Assembly (NCBI GenBank): GCA_027625095.1
Contig: JAQBXN010000085.1
Location: forward strand, 1-37,479
Source: Planctomycetota bacterium
Lineage (GTDB): Bacteria > Planctomycetota > PUPC01 > JACPCR01
DNA: 37,479 nucleotides
Reading direction: 5' to 3'
The translations under genes and the position numbers were made by a program. Under the pieces are notes generated by a model that saw only the letters and a program-made list of their open reading frames with translations, was not told the origin of the DNA and did not search any database. Below, piece by piece: positions 1 through 8,354 of this stretch (the stretch's first letter is position 1; every line of letters starts with the position of its first letter).

Positions 1-450
1 GAAAGATTGACCGCCCCAAAAATCAACCCCAAAGTCTCACGTTCCTTTACGCGCTTATTTTGGGACTAGGACGAAGACTACGACGAAGAATCTTTGCCGG
101 GTCATTCAATCCGAATCGCACATAATCAAAATTGACGGCCTACTGGACCTACTCCTTTCAGGCGTGGGGAGGCAGAGCCCCTGCGGAGCGAGGGCACCAC
201 TTACCCGGGCATCAATTAATCACGAATCGCTGTCAATCAGATCCTTTGGAATCTAATCTGGCCGCTGTATTATCTGACCGCCTCGTTCCGGGCTCCTCAG
301 GCTGATTGGAAACTGGAGCCCGGTATCGCCGGCGTCCGGAAATCGACAGTCTGACTTCTTGAACAGGCTACCAGTCTGCGCGACGCTGGCGTTCCCAGAG
401 AATGCAAAGTGGTTTGATTTGCGGACCGAATCACACACAGGCTCAATTTG
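1..450. other. Gene-free leader region with a hexamer repeat
   Basis: No convincing coding region is visible here; the open frames on the minus strand are antisense to the downstream gene and resemble nothing I know. At 64-90 there is a degenerate hexamer repeat of the form GACNNN (GACTAG, GACGAA, GACTAC, GACGAA). The same type of repeat recurs at 6039-6120. A 17-base stretch at 128-144 that reads into 'cggcctact' recurs with one change at 6140-6156, so the repeat and its flank are probably copies of one element. A candidate promoter lies at 246-273. Confidence 0.6.
246..273 (+). promoter_or_regulatory. Candidate sigma-70 type promoter before the GH42-like gene
   Basis: TTGGAA (246-251) and TATTAT (268-273) are separated by 16 bases. 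They match the -35 and -10 consensus at 4 of 6 and 5 of 6 positions. It would give a leader of about 170 nt before the ATG at 451. This is a pattern match only. Confidence 0.25.
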
Positions 451-3400
451 ATGTTTTCGCTGATCCGACTCTTCATACTCGTCATACCGATCCATTCGTT
501 CGGTGAGCCTGTGTCGGCTACACGGGCTGACGACAAGCTCGTCCTGGAAAACAACTTTGTCAGGGCCGTCATCAACCCCATCGAAGGCTCTGCCCTCAGT
601 TCGTTCAAGGACAAAGTTAATAATCATGAGCTCCTCGCCGGGCCGTCCTTTCTCGATTCGAACATTCTGCCTGGGCGTCGCATTCAGAGCCTTGGGACGA
701 CCGCTTTCAGTGCAGACCCAATTCTTGGTGAAGGGGCCAAAGGCTGGAACCTCAAGGCCCGGTTGCCGGCAGATATGCCCATTGACTTTGGAGAGCAGAT
801 GGTCGGGCGCGTCGGCGAAATTATTACTTACAACCAGAAGGCGATTATCGACTGGCCGCGGCCTTATGAGAGCCTGCAACTGACGAAGAAGTTTTCTTTG
901 CCTGAAGCAAGCGCCGTGCTGACGGTCGAGTACGAGTTGAGCAACACCGGTAAAGAGACGATTGAGGTCTGTCTGGGAACGACCCACTCCTTCGCCGGCT
1001 CCAACCTCAGTATCGCTACCCGGGAGGGGGCGGCGAGCTTTCCAATCCCGATAAAAGATGCGTATCGATTGCCTCTCCTGGCGGACTCCACTTCTCCGTG
1101 GCTCTATGATGTGCCTTCTGCGTGGTGCGGAATGCTGAACGAAGAGGGACGCGGGGCCGTCGGTGCTTTCGATTCACGGCACATTTCATTTCTGCAGCCT
1201 GACCTCATATCTGGCAGCGTGTTGCTGGGCCGCACAAAGGTGAGGATCGAACCCGGTGAGACGTTCCGTACGTCCGGCTGGATAATGCCTCTGAAAAATG
1301 TGACTCGAATCGTCGCTGCGGCAAATTCAGTGGTGGCCAATTTTGAGGTAACTCCGGGAAGCGCGGACGGCAGGGCCTCTCTGGAAAGGAAGGAGTTTTC
1401 TTCGAAGCTTCCATCGAACCTGGAAGTCGCCATCAATCTCGGCGGCAAACAGAAGGATAATTCCGAGCTCGCCGTTGGAGCACCTGATGCCGGTGTATTT
1501 GATCAGACGGAGCTCACCGAGGAGGAACAGGTCCTTGCCGAGCTTGAAGGTGAGGAGGCGCTGAATCGGGTGAAGATGCAGTACGATGGCTCGGCCGTGG
1601 GTATTCGCATGTTGCTTGAATCGGCCATCGACGGGGAAGCCCGTATTTCGTTTCGGATGCGGCACAATCCTCACGGCAAATGGCAAGACATAGCCAGGCG
1701 CGAGGTGCGTCTTCAGAGAGGCGAGGCGGTGCCCGTCGATCTGGAAGTGTCACCAAAGGAGGTGGGCACGCACATTGTCCAGGCGATCGTCGAATCCGGT
1801 GGAAAGGAGCTTGCCCGTTTTGAGCAACCGGTGATCGCTCACCATCCAAGCGGATTCTATCTGCCGGACGCTCCGGCTCTGGAAGGAGAGGTCAACCGGG
1901 AGTTTTATTACAGCCACGTCGGGGCGCGGCCCATGTGGCCATACGAGGCCGGCTGGCAGCCTTCGATGGAGATTGAACGCCCGCACTTTGATCTGGCGCC
2001 CTCGTTGGCCGGCGGAGCATTGAAGGCTCTTTTCATAACGCCTCACCTGCGTACGCGGGAGGTCATCGAACTGGCGCACCGGATGGAGCTGAATTTCGAG
2101 TGCGTGGTGACCGGTGTGGGCGGCTACGGGATTAAGACTGGAGGCCGGAAGCGCGCGGCGATTGACCAGATCGACTTTTGCCGATCCGCTCTCAACAAAA
2201 AGCATGAAGTGATCGTACTGCCAATTCTTCTCGGACAATGGCTGACGCTGGATATCGTTGAAGAGATCGCCCGGCAAGTCCGGGAAGATGGAGTTGGCCT
2301 GGTCTTACCGCTGCCGGAACACCTGTTCGGTTCCTTCGCCAAATTCAGCGAAATAGCGACCAGCGAGGGCTGTCCTCCTAACTTTCGCAAGGCGCGTGCT
2401 GGTAAGGGTCGCGTTGTGTTTCTTGATGGGAATTCGCAAGAGCTTTTCACCAACTGGATGTGCGGGACCCCGAAGATGACCGACACCGAGGTAAGTTATT
2501 TCGCCAAGATGCTTCTCTGGGCCGCGGGCAGGAAACCGGGCATTGCCATTTCACTCGCCTCTCCAAAGCAGCGTCTGGGAATCGATCGATCAGCGGGCGC
2601 CACTCGTTTTCAGTTCAGGCTGGAGAACAAAACCAAGGAGTCCTTCAAAGGCAAACTGAAGGTCGTGGCCCGCCAGGATCTTGAGAAGGACTACACCTTT
2701 TATCCACGTTCGGAGATGCTTCGTTCCTACCGCGTCTGCCGACTCTGGGATGAGCGTGCGACTGCGGAGGCGGATCTGTCGATCCCTGCCACTGGCAGCC
2801 AGACTGTTCCGATATCGTTCGCTCTCCCCGCCGGAAATTTGAGTCTGGATGCATATGTTTCCAACGCGTCCGGCGGCACGCTCACCTGGGAAAGATTTCC
2901 GGTCGTGCTTGAGGCGGTTGCAGACATCGCATCCATCCGCCTCGTCAGTGGTGTTCGAAATCCACGTGAGATCGTGTTCTCTACACTCAAGAATGACATA
3001 AAGAGCATGCTGTTCACTTCAAAGTCGACTTCTACTTTGAAGCTGACCTGCGGGCTCACAAAATCCGAAAAGATCAAACGTGTCGCTCTCGTAGCGACTG
3101 ATCCCTGGGACAGAACCGTTTCGCAGATAGAGCATGAAGTTGAACCGGGCGGGGCCAATCCCGAGGTCGAGTTCAGTGTGCCCCTGAATGCCTGCCTGCA
3201 TCGAGTTCTCATCGTAAGTATTCGTGCGTTCGATGCGGATGGCTGTGTTCGTGAACGCCGGCTGTGTGGCTTTATTCACCCTCAAGCGGCTCGGCTTCCC
3301 GTCTTTGAATTTCGTGCATACGCGGAGGCCAGCGAAGTAGACCGCTCTATCACCGGCTACGATGCCCGCGTGGGCGCCGCTCCATTCAGCCGTGCTTTGC

Positions 3401-5796
3401 TTCACGCCTGGTTCAACGTATCAGTTCAGGCGTGGATGGGCGGGCCACCGACGATGAGGCGGGTGAGCGTGCCGGGCGAGGTGCTCGACGAGCCGCCCGC
3501 TTTACCGGCCGTTGGCGCTCTCACGGAAGCAGACAAGACCGGCGCCAAGAAAAAGGAAGATCTGGATGAAGTCGATAATGAATTCGAAAATAAACCGGTT
3601 GATCCGAGAGACGGCTGGGTGCGCCTGCCCTGCATCAATGATCCTGATCTCCGCAAAGCGATACAGGAGAGCATAAGGGGACTGTATCTCGAGCAGAGCT
3701 TCTTTGGCCCTTTCAGCGGCGGCTGGGGGGATGAGTGGTACATTACCAAACAGGGCGAACTGAATAACGAACAATATCCATGGCGCCGCTCATTTGAGCC
3801 TGGTAAAGATACTAACTCGTGTCGATGCACCCATTGCCTGGCTCTTTTCCGTCCCTACGCCAGGAAGCTTTTCGATGGCAATCTTGATGCTTTAAATAAC
3901 GAATGGGAGACCACCTTCAAAAGCTGGGAGGAAGTGGATCGGCCCATCGTAAACAAGACCGTCAATGACTTGAATGCCCCGCCCGAGTCACAGTGGGCTC
4001 GTTTTATCGACCATCGCCGCTTCGATGACTACCGAGTCGCTGAGCTCCTCAAAGAAGGCCGGGATGTAGTTAAAGCTATCGAGCCTTTGAACCGCATTGG
4101 CTGGGGTGACATTTTCAAGACCAGCCTCTGCAGCGGGATAGACGCGTATCTGATGTCCCAGTACTGCGACAACAACCAACTGGATCGCGACCATGTACAG
4201 TGGGCGAGTTTCGGCACATCTACAAACTCGCACTGGGTGGGCTACCACAAAAAATACAGCACCATCCGCGAGAACTTTACCCCGTGGTGGATGATGTTCG
4301 ATGGCAACACTTCCATCAGCTATTACGGCAAAGGCAATTACCCCATGCACCAACCGGACTTCACTTTCTTTGAAGCGCCCAAAGAGATGTTTCGAGCGAT
4401 GCATGAAATCAGACAGACCGGATTCGACAGACTCCTGGTCTACCATCAGCAGATCGATCCAGTCGCCATCCACTACGACCCCGCAAGCATCTACATAGCC
4501 CAGGTAGAGGACTGGAAAGAAGACCCGAAACAATTCATCGGTAACATGGTTAACGCGGGCCGCGCCTACAACGAGCTTTGCCATGAGATTGAGCAAACCT
4601 GGAGAGGCCTTTTGAGCGGACGCGGACTCCTGCATTTCGCCACCGCTTACGGCCAGTTGGAGGAGGGCCACTTCGGAAGATTCGGCACGCCGAAGCTTCT
4701 TTTTTTACCTTACACCCAATGCATTTCACCGAAGCAGGCCGCTACTCTGGAGCGGTTCGTCAGAGAGGGGGGCGTTCTCGTCGGTGATATTCATACCGGT
4801 CTGCGGGACGGGCACGGCAAGCGGATGGAGGCCGGCCTGCTCGATCACGTCTTCGGCATCGAACGCAGGAAGTCGAAGGAACGGATGCGCATACGAACCC
4901 TTGCAGACGGAAAACCAATACCGGTTCGCTTCGGCTCAGAATTTGGCGAGCCTTTCGAACTTTCCTTCAATGCGGTTGGCCCGGGAGATGTTACGCCGGT
5001 GACTGCGAAGCCCCTCGCCAGCTATGCGCTCGAAAACGAGCAGCATCCGGCGTTTCTCGTCAACGGGTTCGGGAAGGGAAAGGCCGTCTATCTGAACTTC
5101 GCGGCCACTGGTTACCAGGTCATTGAAGACGAAGGACGAAGTGACGAGGTCGAAGTCACCGTTAAGGAGTTGCAGGGCATCGCTGCTGCACGCTTCCGAA
5201 CTGTTTTCGAAAAATTAATCAGCTACACAGATATCCGCCCCGCGGTAAAAATCAGCGGGGGCCAGCTCTGGCGTTTCAGTGAAAAAGAAGCCACCTATAT
5301 CTGCCTCGGCGCCGGCTACAAAGGAAACCCGGACATGTGGCGCAAACCGTACGAAGTGAGTCTCGATCAGAAACGGCATGTGTACGATTCGCGGCGCCGC
5401 CAATACGTCGGCTTTACGGATCGGTTCGAGGCGCGATACAGCATCGAGGAGAAACTGTTCGCACTGGTGTATGCCACACTGCCTTACAAAGTTGAGGCGG
5501 TCGATGTAAAGCTGAAGAGCGATTCAGTCAGACAGGGCGGCACGCTCTTTTTCAGTGTCGGCATTCTCCCCGCGCAGGCCGACAAGAACCGCCACGTTCT
5601 GTCACTGAGCGTTACGGATCCGAACCGCAAAGACATTAGCTGGTATGGTGGCGTGCTTGAGACTAAAGATGGAATCGCCGAAGGCCGTATCGATTTTGCG
5701 TTCAGCGATGTGCCAGGTATCTGGGGGATAAAGCTGACAGATACCGCGACCGGAGTGAGCAGTCAGAAATCGATTGAGTTGGTCTCAAAGGATTAG
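451..5796 (+). CDS. Large secreted GH42-like (beta-galactosidase fold) multidomain protein
   Basis: The open frame begins with TTG at 448, but ATG at 451 is the better start (1781 aa). No Shine-Dalgarno is seen. A signal peptide occupies about residues 1-25. Residues 25-490 look like beta-sandwich domains. About 520-750 resembles a glutamine-amidotransferase-like fold. About 1080-1400 resembles the GH42 TIM-barrel region: a GWGDEW motif (D1094, E1095) is followed by a Cys cluster CRCTHC (C1124, C1126, C1129) and an 'LDALNNEWETTFKSW' stretch typical of GH42 relatives. About 1390-1480 (LLSGRGLLHFATAYG, then FVREGGVLVGD) resembles the GH42 trimerisation domain, and beta domains follow. The likely role is exported glycan hydrolysis, but the catalytic pair cannot be assigned with certainty, so it may be a divergent or non-catalytic relative. 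It stands alone, followed by about 560 bases of repeats. Confidence 0.6.
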   Translation: MFSLIRLFILVIPIHSFGEPVSATRADDKLVLENNFVRAVINPIEGSALSSFKDKVNNHELLAGPSFLDSNILPGRRIQSLGTTAFSADPILGEGAKGWNLKARLPADMPIDFGEQMVGRVGEIITYNQKAIIDWPRPYESLQLTKKFSLPEASAVLTVEYELSNTGKETIEVCLGTTHSFAGSNLSIATREGAASFPIPIKDAYRLPLLADSTSPWLYDVPSAWCGMLNEEGRGAVGAFDSRHISFLQPDLISGSVLLGRTKVRIEPGETFRTSGWIMPLKNVTRIVAAANSVVANFEVTPGSADGRASLERKEFSSKLPSNLEVAINLGGKQKDNSELAVGAPDAGVFDQTELTEEEQVLAELEGEEALNRVKMQYDGSAVGIRMLLESAIDGEARISFRMRHNPHGKWQDIARREVRLQRGEAVPVDLEVSPKEVGTHIVQAIVESGGKELARFEQPVIAHHPSGFYLPDAPALEGEVNREFYYSHVGARPMWPYEAGWQPSMEIERPHFDLAPSLAGGALKALFITPHLRTREVIELAHRMELNFECVVTGVGGYGIKTGGRKRAAIDQIDFCRSALNKKHEVIVLPILLGQWLTLDIVEEIARQVREDGVGLVLPLPEHLFGSFAKFSEIATSEGCPPNFRKARAGKGRVVFLDGNSQELFTNWMCGTPKMTDTEVSYFAKMLLWAAGRKPGIAISLASPKQRLGIDRSAGATRFQFRLENKTKESFKGKLKVVARQDLEKDYTFYPRSEMLRSYRVCRLWDERATAEADLSIPATGSQTVPISFALPAGNLSLDAYVSNASGGTLTWERFPVVLEAVADIASIRLVSGVRNPREIVFSTLKNDIKSMLFTSKSTSTLKLTCGLTKSEKIKRVALVATDPWDRTVSQIEHEVEPGGANPEVEFSVPLNACLHRVLIVSIRAFDADGCVRERRLCGFIHPQAARLPVFEFRAYAEASEVDRSITGYDARVGAAPFSRALLHAWFNVSVQAWMGGPPTMRRVSVPGEVLDEPPALPAVGALTEADKTGAKKKEDLDEVDNEFENKPVDPRDGWVRLPCINDPDLRKAIQESIRGLYLEQSFFGPFSGGWGDEWYITKQGELNNEQYPWRRSFEPGKDTNSCRCTHCLALFRPYARKLFDGNLDALNNEWETTFKSWEEVDRPIVNKTVNDLNAPPESQWARFIDHRRFDDYRVAELLKEGRDVVKAIEPLNRIGWGDIFKTSLCSGIDAYLMSQYCDNNQLDRDHVQWASFGTSTNSHWVGYHKKYSTIRENFTPWWMMFDGNTSISYYGKGNYPMHQPDFTFFEAPKEMFRAMHEIRQTGFDRLLVYHQQIDPVAIHYDPASIYIAQVEDWKEDPKQFIGNMVNAGRAYNELCHEIEQTWRGLLSGRGLLHFATAYGQLEEGHFGRFGTPKLLFLPYTQCISPKQAATLERFVREGGVLVGDIHTGLRDGHGKRMEAGLLDHVFGIERRKSKERMRIRTLADGKPIPVRFGSEFGEPFELSFNAVGPGDVTPVTAKPLASYALENEQHPAFLVNGFGKGKAVYLNFAATGYQVIEDEGRSDEVEVTVKELQGIAAARFRTVFEKLISYTDIRPAVKISGGQLWRFSEKEATYICLGAGYKGNPDMWRKPYEVSLDQKRHVYDSRRRQYVGFTDRFEARYSIEEKLFALVYATLPYKVEAVDVKLKSDSVRQGGTLFFSVGILPAQADKNRHVLSLSVTDPNRKDISWYGGVLETKDGIAEGRIDFAFSDVPGIWGIKLTDTATGVSSQKSIELVSKD

Positions 5797-5829
5797 CGAA
5801 GCTTCGCCTCAAACCGTCGAGCGGCCCCT

Positions 5830-5913
5830 CGTAGCGCTGCCCTCCAGGGCGGCGGTTTATTCGAGCCGAAGGCTCGCAGGAAAAACCACTCCGGCCTGGA
5901 GGCCAGAGCTACG
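5830..5913. repeat. Nested palindromic element
   Basis: The outer arms at 5830-5848 and 5895-5913 are 19 nt each and pair at 17 of 19 positions. A perfect inner hairpin (CGAGCC, loop GAA, GGCTCG) lies at 5862-5876. The compact two-level fold is typical of REP-like or MITE-like intergenic elements. No transposase is nearby. Confidence 0.6.
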
Positions 5914-5929
5914 ATAGTCCGTCGCTCTG

Positions 5930-5955
5930 AAAACTTGACACTTCTGTCAAGTTTT
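5930..5955. terminator. Perfect AT-rich hairpin, candidate terminator for the GH42-like gene
   Basis: AAAACTTGACA (5930-5940), loop CTTC, and TGTCAAGTTTT (5945-5955) form a perfect 11-bp stem. The terminal T run is part of the stem, so it could act in both directions. It lies 134 bases after the stop codon. It may instead be an operator or part of the neighbouring repeat. Confidence 0.35.
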
Positions 5956-6038
5956 GGGCAGTTGTAGACGCCCTTCGCGCAGAATTTCCAAAGTAGATCT
6001 TTAATTTTGTGCGATTGAGTTGGATGACCCAGCAAAGA

Positions 6039-6110
6039 GTCTTCGTCCTAGTCTTTGTCTGTTTTAAGATTTGCCGGTTACCCAGAAGAGACAAAGACTA
6101 CGACGAAGAC
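6039..6110. repeat. Inverted repeat made of GACNNN hexamers
   Basis: Arms 6039-6060 and 6089-6110 are 22 nt and complementary at 21 positions, with a 28-nt loop. The right arm continues as a direct hexamer run to about 6122. It shares its unit and 3' flank with the repeat at 64-90. Confidence 0.6.
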
Positions 6111-6284
6111 TGCGACGAAGAATATGGATGCCCAAAACTAAAATTGTCGGCCTACTAAAGGCGGCATCCAATGGTGAAAAGCTCAATGCTGAAGCCCATC
6201 ACGCCCGGGCTTTTATGAAGTAACTTTTGATGAAGACGAAGACTGCGACGCGTTCAGCGTTCTTCATTCCCGTAATCGTATGTC

Positions 6285-6312
6285 TTGCATGATTCGATTT
6301 GGCTTCAATAAT
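6285..6312 (+). promoter_or_regulatory. Candidate promoter of the selenoprotein gene
   Basis: TTGCAT (6285-6290) and AATAAT (6307-6312) are spaced by 16 bases and match the sigma-70 hexamers at 4 of 6 and 5 of 6 positions. The leader would be about 35 nt. A good ribosome binding site, AGGAG at 6342-6346, lies 8 nt before the ATG at 6355, which is unusual among the mostly SD-less genes here. Confidence 0.35.
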
Positions 6313-6354
6313 GAGGCCCGTCATTCACATGTCTAATGGACAGGAGAATCAAGT

Positions 6355-7107
6355 ATGATGCAGCTAGGCAAGAAGTTATCTGCGTGCGTGCTTCTCAGCG
6401 GCCTATTCGCCGGCCCGGCGGTCCAGGCAGAAGAATATTCTGCGGACTCTGCCGCGGGCAAACCGGCCCCTGAGATTACAGTAGGCCAGGTCTGGAACAC
6501 GACGGGGATACCCAATAACTCGGACTTGAAGGGGAAAGCCGTCCTGCTTGAGTTCTACGATACCAGGTGAAGGGCCTGCCAGAGGCACGTTCCCGCGTTG
6601 CGGAAACTTCATGATGCGTATGCAAAGAAGGGCCTCTACATCCTCGCTGTCTCGCCGGAGGCTGAGGAAGAGATCACCGAGGCCATCAAGAGAGACAAGA
6701 TCGACTATGCCGTTGCAGTCGATCCGGACAGTGCCACCGGAAAACGCTTTCCCAATTACAACGCCAGTCTCGGTTATCTAATCGGTCCGGACGGCATTGT
6801 TGCCTGGGGTGGACACATCCAGCGGCTGCCGGACGACGTGCTTGAAGCTACCCTCGCCAAAGCGACGCCGGGCGCTCCCAAATTCTCCAAGTCTTCAGGA
6901 GCGAAGGAGACTTCTACCTCGACAAAGACAACCTCCCAGACAACCCGCCCGAAGTCTTCAAAAACTCCCCATACCTTGACACTCAAGGACGGCACAGTCA
7001 TCAAGGGTCGCCTGATCACTAAGACAGCAACTAAAGTCTTCTTCAAAGGCGAAGACGGGAAAATGAACAGCTACGCCGAATCAGAAGTAGAGAGCGTCGA
7101 AAAGTAG
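6355..7107 (+). CDS. Secreted TlpA/thioredoxin-like protein, probable selenoprotein (Sec72, UxxC)
   Basis: The frame is open from ATG 6355 to the TAG at 7105-7107 except for one TGA at 6568-6570 (codon 72). Residues 1-25 form a signal peptide. Residues 35-178 are a TlpA/ResA-type thioredoxin domain: 'GKAVLLEFYDTR-TGA-RACQRHVPALRKLH' aligns with the family's 'GKVVLLEFWATWCGPC', so the TGA falls exactly on the first redox Cys and Cys75 is the second. The frame is the same on both sides (243 nt apart), which rules out a simple frameshift. TGA ends other genes here (megasynthase, sulfatase, PQQ protein), so the code is standard. A Ser/Thr/Lys-rich linker (about 180-205) and a small beta domain (LKDGTVIKGRL) end the protein. 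The usual cis-Pro before the last strand appears as Ser (NASLGYLIGPDG). The likely role is thiol-disulfide exchange outside the cytoplasm. The alternative is a nonsense mutation or a sequencing error. Confidence 0.75.
6589..6607 (+). promoter_or_regulatory. Candidate bacterial SECIS hairpin
   Basis: Starting 18 nt after the TGA, GTTC-CCGC (6589-6596) pairs with GCGG-AAAC (6600-6607), with one C.A mismatch (6592/6604) and an apical loop GTT (6597-6599). The loop G is the 27th base after the TGA. Known bacterial SECIS elements are short stem-loops whose apical loop lies roughly 16-37 nt after UGA with a G near the start of the loop, so position and loop fit. The fold was made by eye. Confidence 0.55.
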
Positions 7108-7128
7108 CAACCCCGAATACCTTTAAAG

Positions 7129-7159
7129 GGCAGCATCCGCAAGGTTGCTGCCTTTTTTT
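7129..7159 (+). terminator. Strong rho-independent terminator
   Basis: GGCAGCATCC (7129-7138), tetraloop GCAA, and GGTTGCTGCC (7143-7152) form a 10-position stem with a single T.T mismatch, followed directly by seven T residues. It ends the selenoprotein unit 21 bases after its stop codon. This supports transcription through the whole interrupted frame. Confidence 0.85.
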
Positions 7160-7240
7160 GTAGGGTATGAAAGGATGCACGCGTTCGCAGGATGAGGAAG
7201 CGAAAGTGGGTCTTTAAGAATCGCAATTTCAGGCTGCAGC

Positions 7241-8314
7241 ATGGTGCCAAAACTCATCCTCTTCCTTCTCTTTTCGGCTCTGCTTTCAGGCTGTCTGGCG
7301 CCCAGACAGGCCAACGTTGCTACGTTTCAGAATGACGCATCCGCTCATTACATCAACGGCGTACCCTTCATCCGCCAACAGAGATTCTTCTGCGGGCCGG
7401 CCGCCATTGCTGTCGTTGAGCAGTTCAATGGCCGGGACGTGGATCAATCGGAGATAGCAGAGCAGGTCTTTGCCAAGTCCATCAAAGCTACTCTGACGCT
7501 GGATTTTCATCTCTACGCTAAAGAACAAAATCTCTGGTCGCAGCAGGTTAAAACCCTCGATGCCATCAAGGCTTGGATTCGCCAAGGCGTACCGGTGATT
7601 GCGTTGATGCAGGTCGGGCCACCCATCGTAAGGCAGCATCACTTTATCGTCATGATCGGGTTCGATGACTCGAGGGGACAGTTCATCACTCATGATGCCT
7701 ATCTGGCCAATCGGATCATTTCCTACAGGAAGTTCACGAAGCAATGGTCGCGCGCCCGGCATTGGGCCCTGGTCATGGCCCCACCTGATCATGTAACCTG
7801 GCCCCTTGATGCGGCTGGATACAATGACCTGGGCGTTCGCTTTGAGGCAATGAATAACAACAAACAGGCACTCGCGGTTTATGAAAAGGCCATCAAAGCG
7901 GAGCCCGCCAAAGCGGTTTACCACTTCAACCGCGCTAACGTGCTGTTCAAGATGACCTCTTCAACTGGCTTGTCCCAAGACTCACTCGCCCCCGTCATTG
8001 CGGGATTTCAAAAAGCTCTGTCTCTTGACGCGGACTTCGTACACGCCCGCAACAATCTGGCATATGCAAGCATGCTGGCCGGGGATTTAGATGCAGCGCT
8101 CACTGAAGCGTTGGCTGTTACTGGAATTCAGAGGAAGGGCGTTGAGCGTTTCGAATACTGGGAGACGCTGGCTGAGATCAGGGAGGCACGCAAAGAGCGA
8201 ATGGAAGCCATCACTGCCTGGAAGCACGCCATGAGCTGTCTGAAAGAATCCGATCCTCGCCGATCTAAAATCGCTGCCCGGATTAAAGATTTGGAATCTC
8301 AACGTCACCTCTAA
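7241..8314 (+). CDS. C39-like cysteine peptidase lipoprotein with TPR repeats
   Basis: 357 aa. Residues 1-18 form a lipoprotein signal (LLSGC, lipidated Cys18). Residues 35-185 are a papain-like C39 domain: catalytic Cys51 in 'FFCGPAAIAVV' and His134 in 'QHHFIVMIGFDD', with the family's closing 'W..A.HWALVMAPP' segment. Residues 190-350 carry TPR-like helices (YNDLGVRFEAMNNNKQALAVYEKAIK). The arrangement resembles the PA2778-type family of C39/TPR lipoproteins rather than the C39 domain of bacteriocin ABC exporters. It probably sits in the outer or inner membrane facing the periplasm; the substrate is unknown. Forty bases separate it from the next gene on the same strand, so the two may be co-transcribed. 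Confidence 0.75.
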   Translation: MVPKLILFLLFSALLSGCLAPRQANVATFQNDASAHYINGVPFIRQQRFFCGPAAIAVVEQFNGRDVDQSEIAEQVFAKSIKATLTLDFHLYAKEQNLWSQQVKTLDAIKAWIRQGVPVIALMQVGPPIVRQHHFIVMIGFDDSRGQFITHDAYLANRIISYRKFTKQWSRARHWALVMAPPDHVTWPLDAAGYNDLGVRFEAMNNNKQALAVYEKAIKAEPAKAVYHFNRANVLFKMTSSTGLSQDSLAPVIAGFQKALSLDADFVHARNNLAYASMLAGDLDAALTEALAVTGIQRKGVERFEYWETLAEIREARKERMEAITAWKHAMSCLKESDPRRSKIAARIKDLESQRHL

Positions 8315-8354
8315 TCAGTATTCCGCCGGCCCGCTTTCATCCTCCGACAAACTT

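Larger units (their letters stand above)
5797..6354. other. Gene-free stretch rich in inverted and direct repeats
   Basis: No gene is supported in this 558-base interval. It holds a large imperfect palindrome (5830-5913), a perfect 11-bp hairpin (5930-5955), a 22-nt inverted repeat built of GACNNN hexamers (6039-6110), a further GACNNN run at 6231-6250, and a short hairpin AAGCCC/GGGCTT with trailing T residues (6192-6214). Its right end carries a candidate promoter and the ribosome binding site of the next gene. Confidence 0.7.

Noticed and set aside
253..987. A 244-codon minus-strand open frame near the left end
   Set aside because: It is the antisense shadow of the GH42-like gene; the sequence is rich in Arg/Pro/Asp with no domain.
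6548..6781. A +1 frame reading through the selenoprotein TGA region as a frameshift explanation
   Set aside because: The flanking thioredoxin sequence is in the same frame on both sides of the TGA, so no frameshift is needed.
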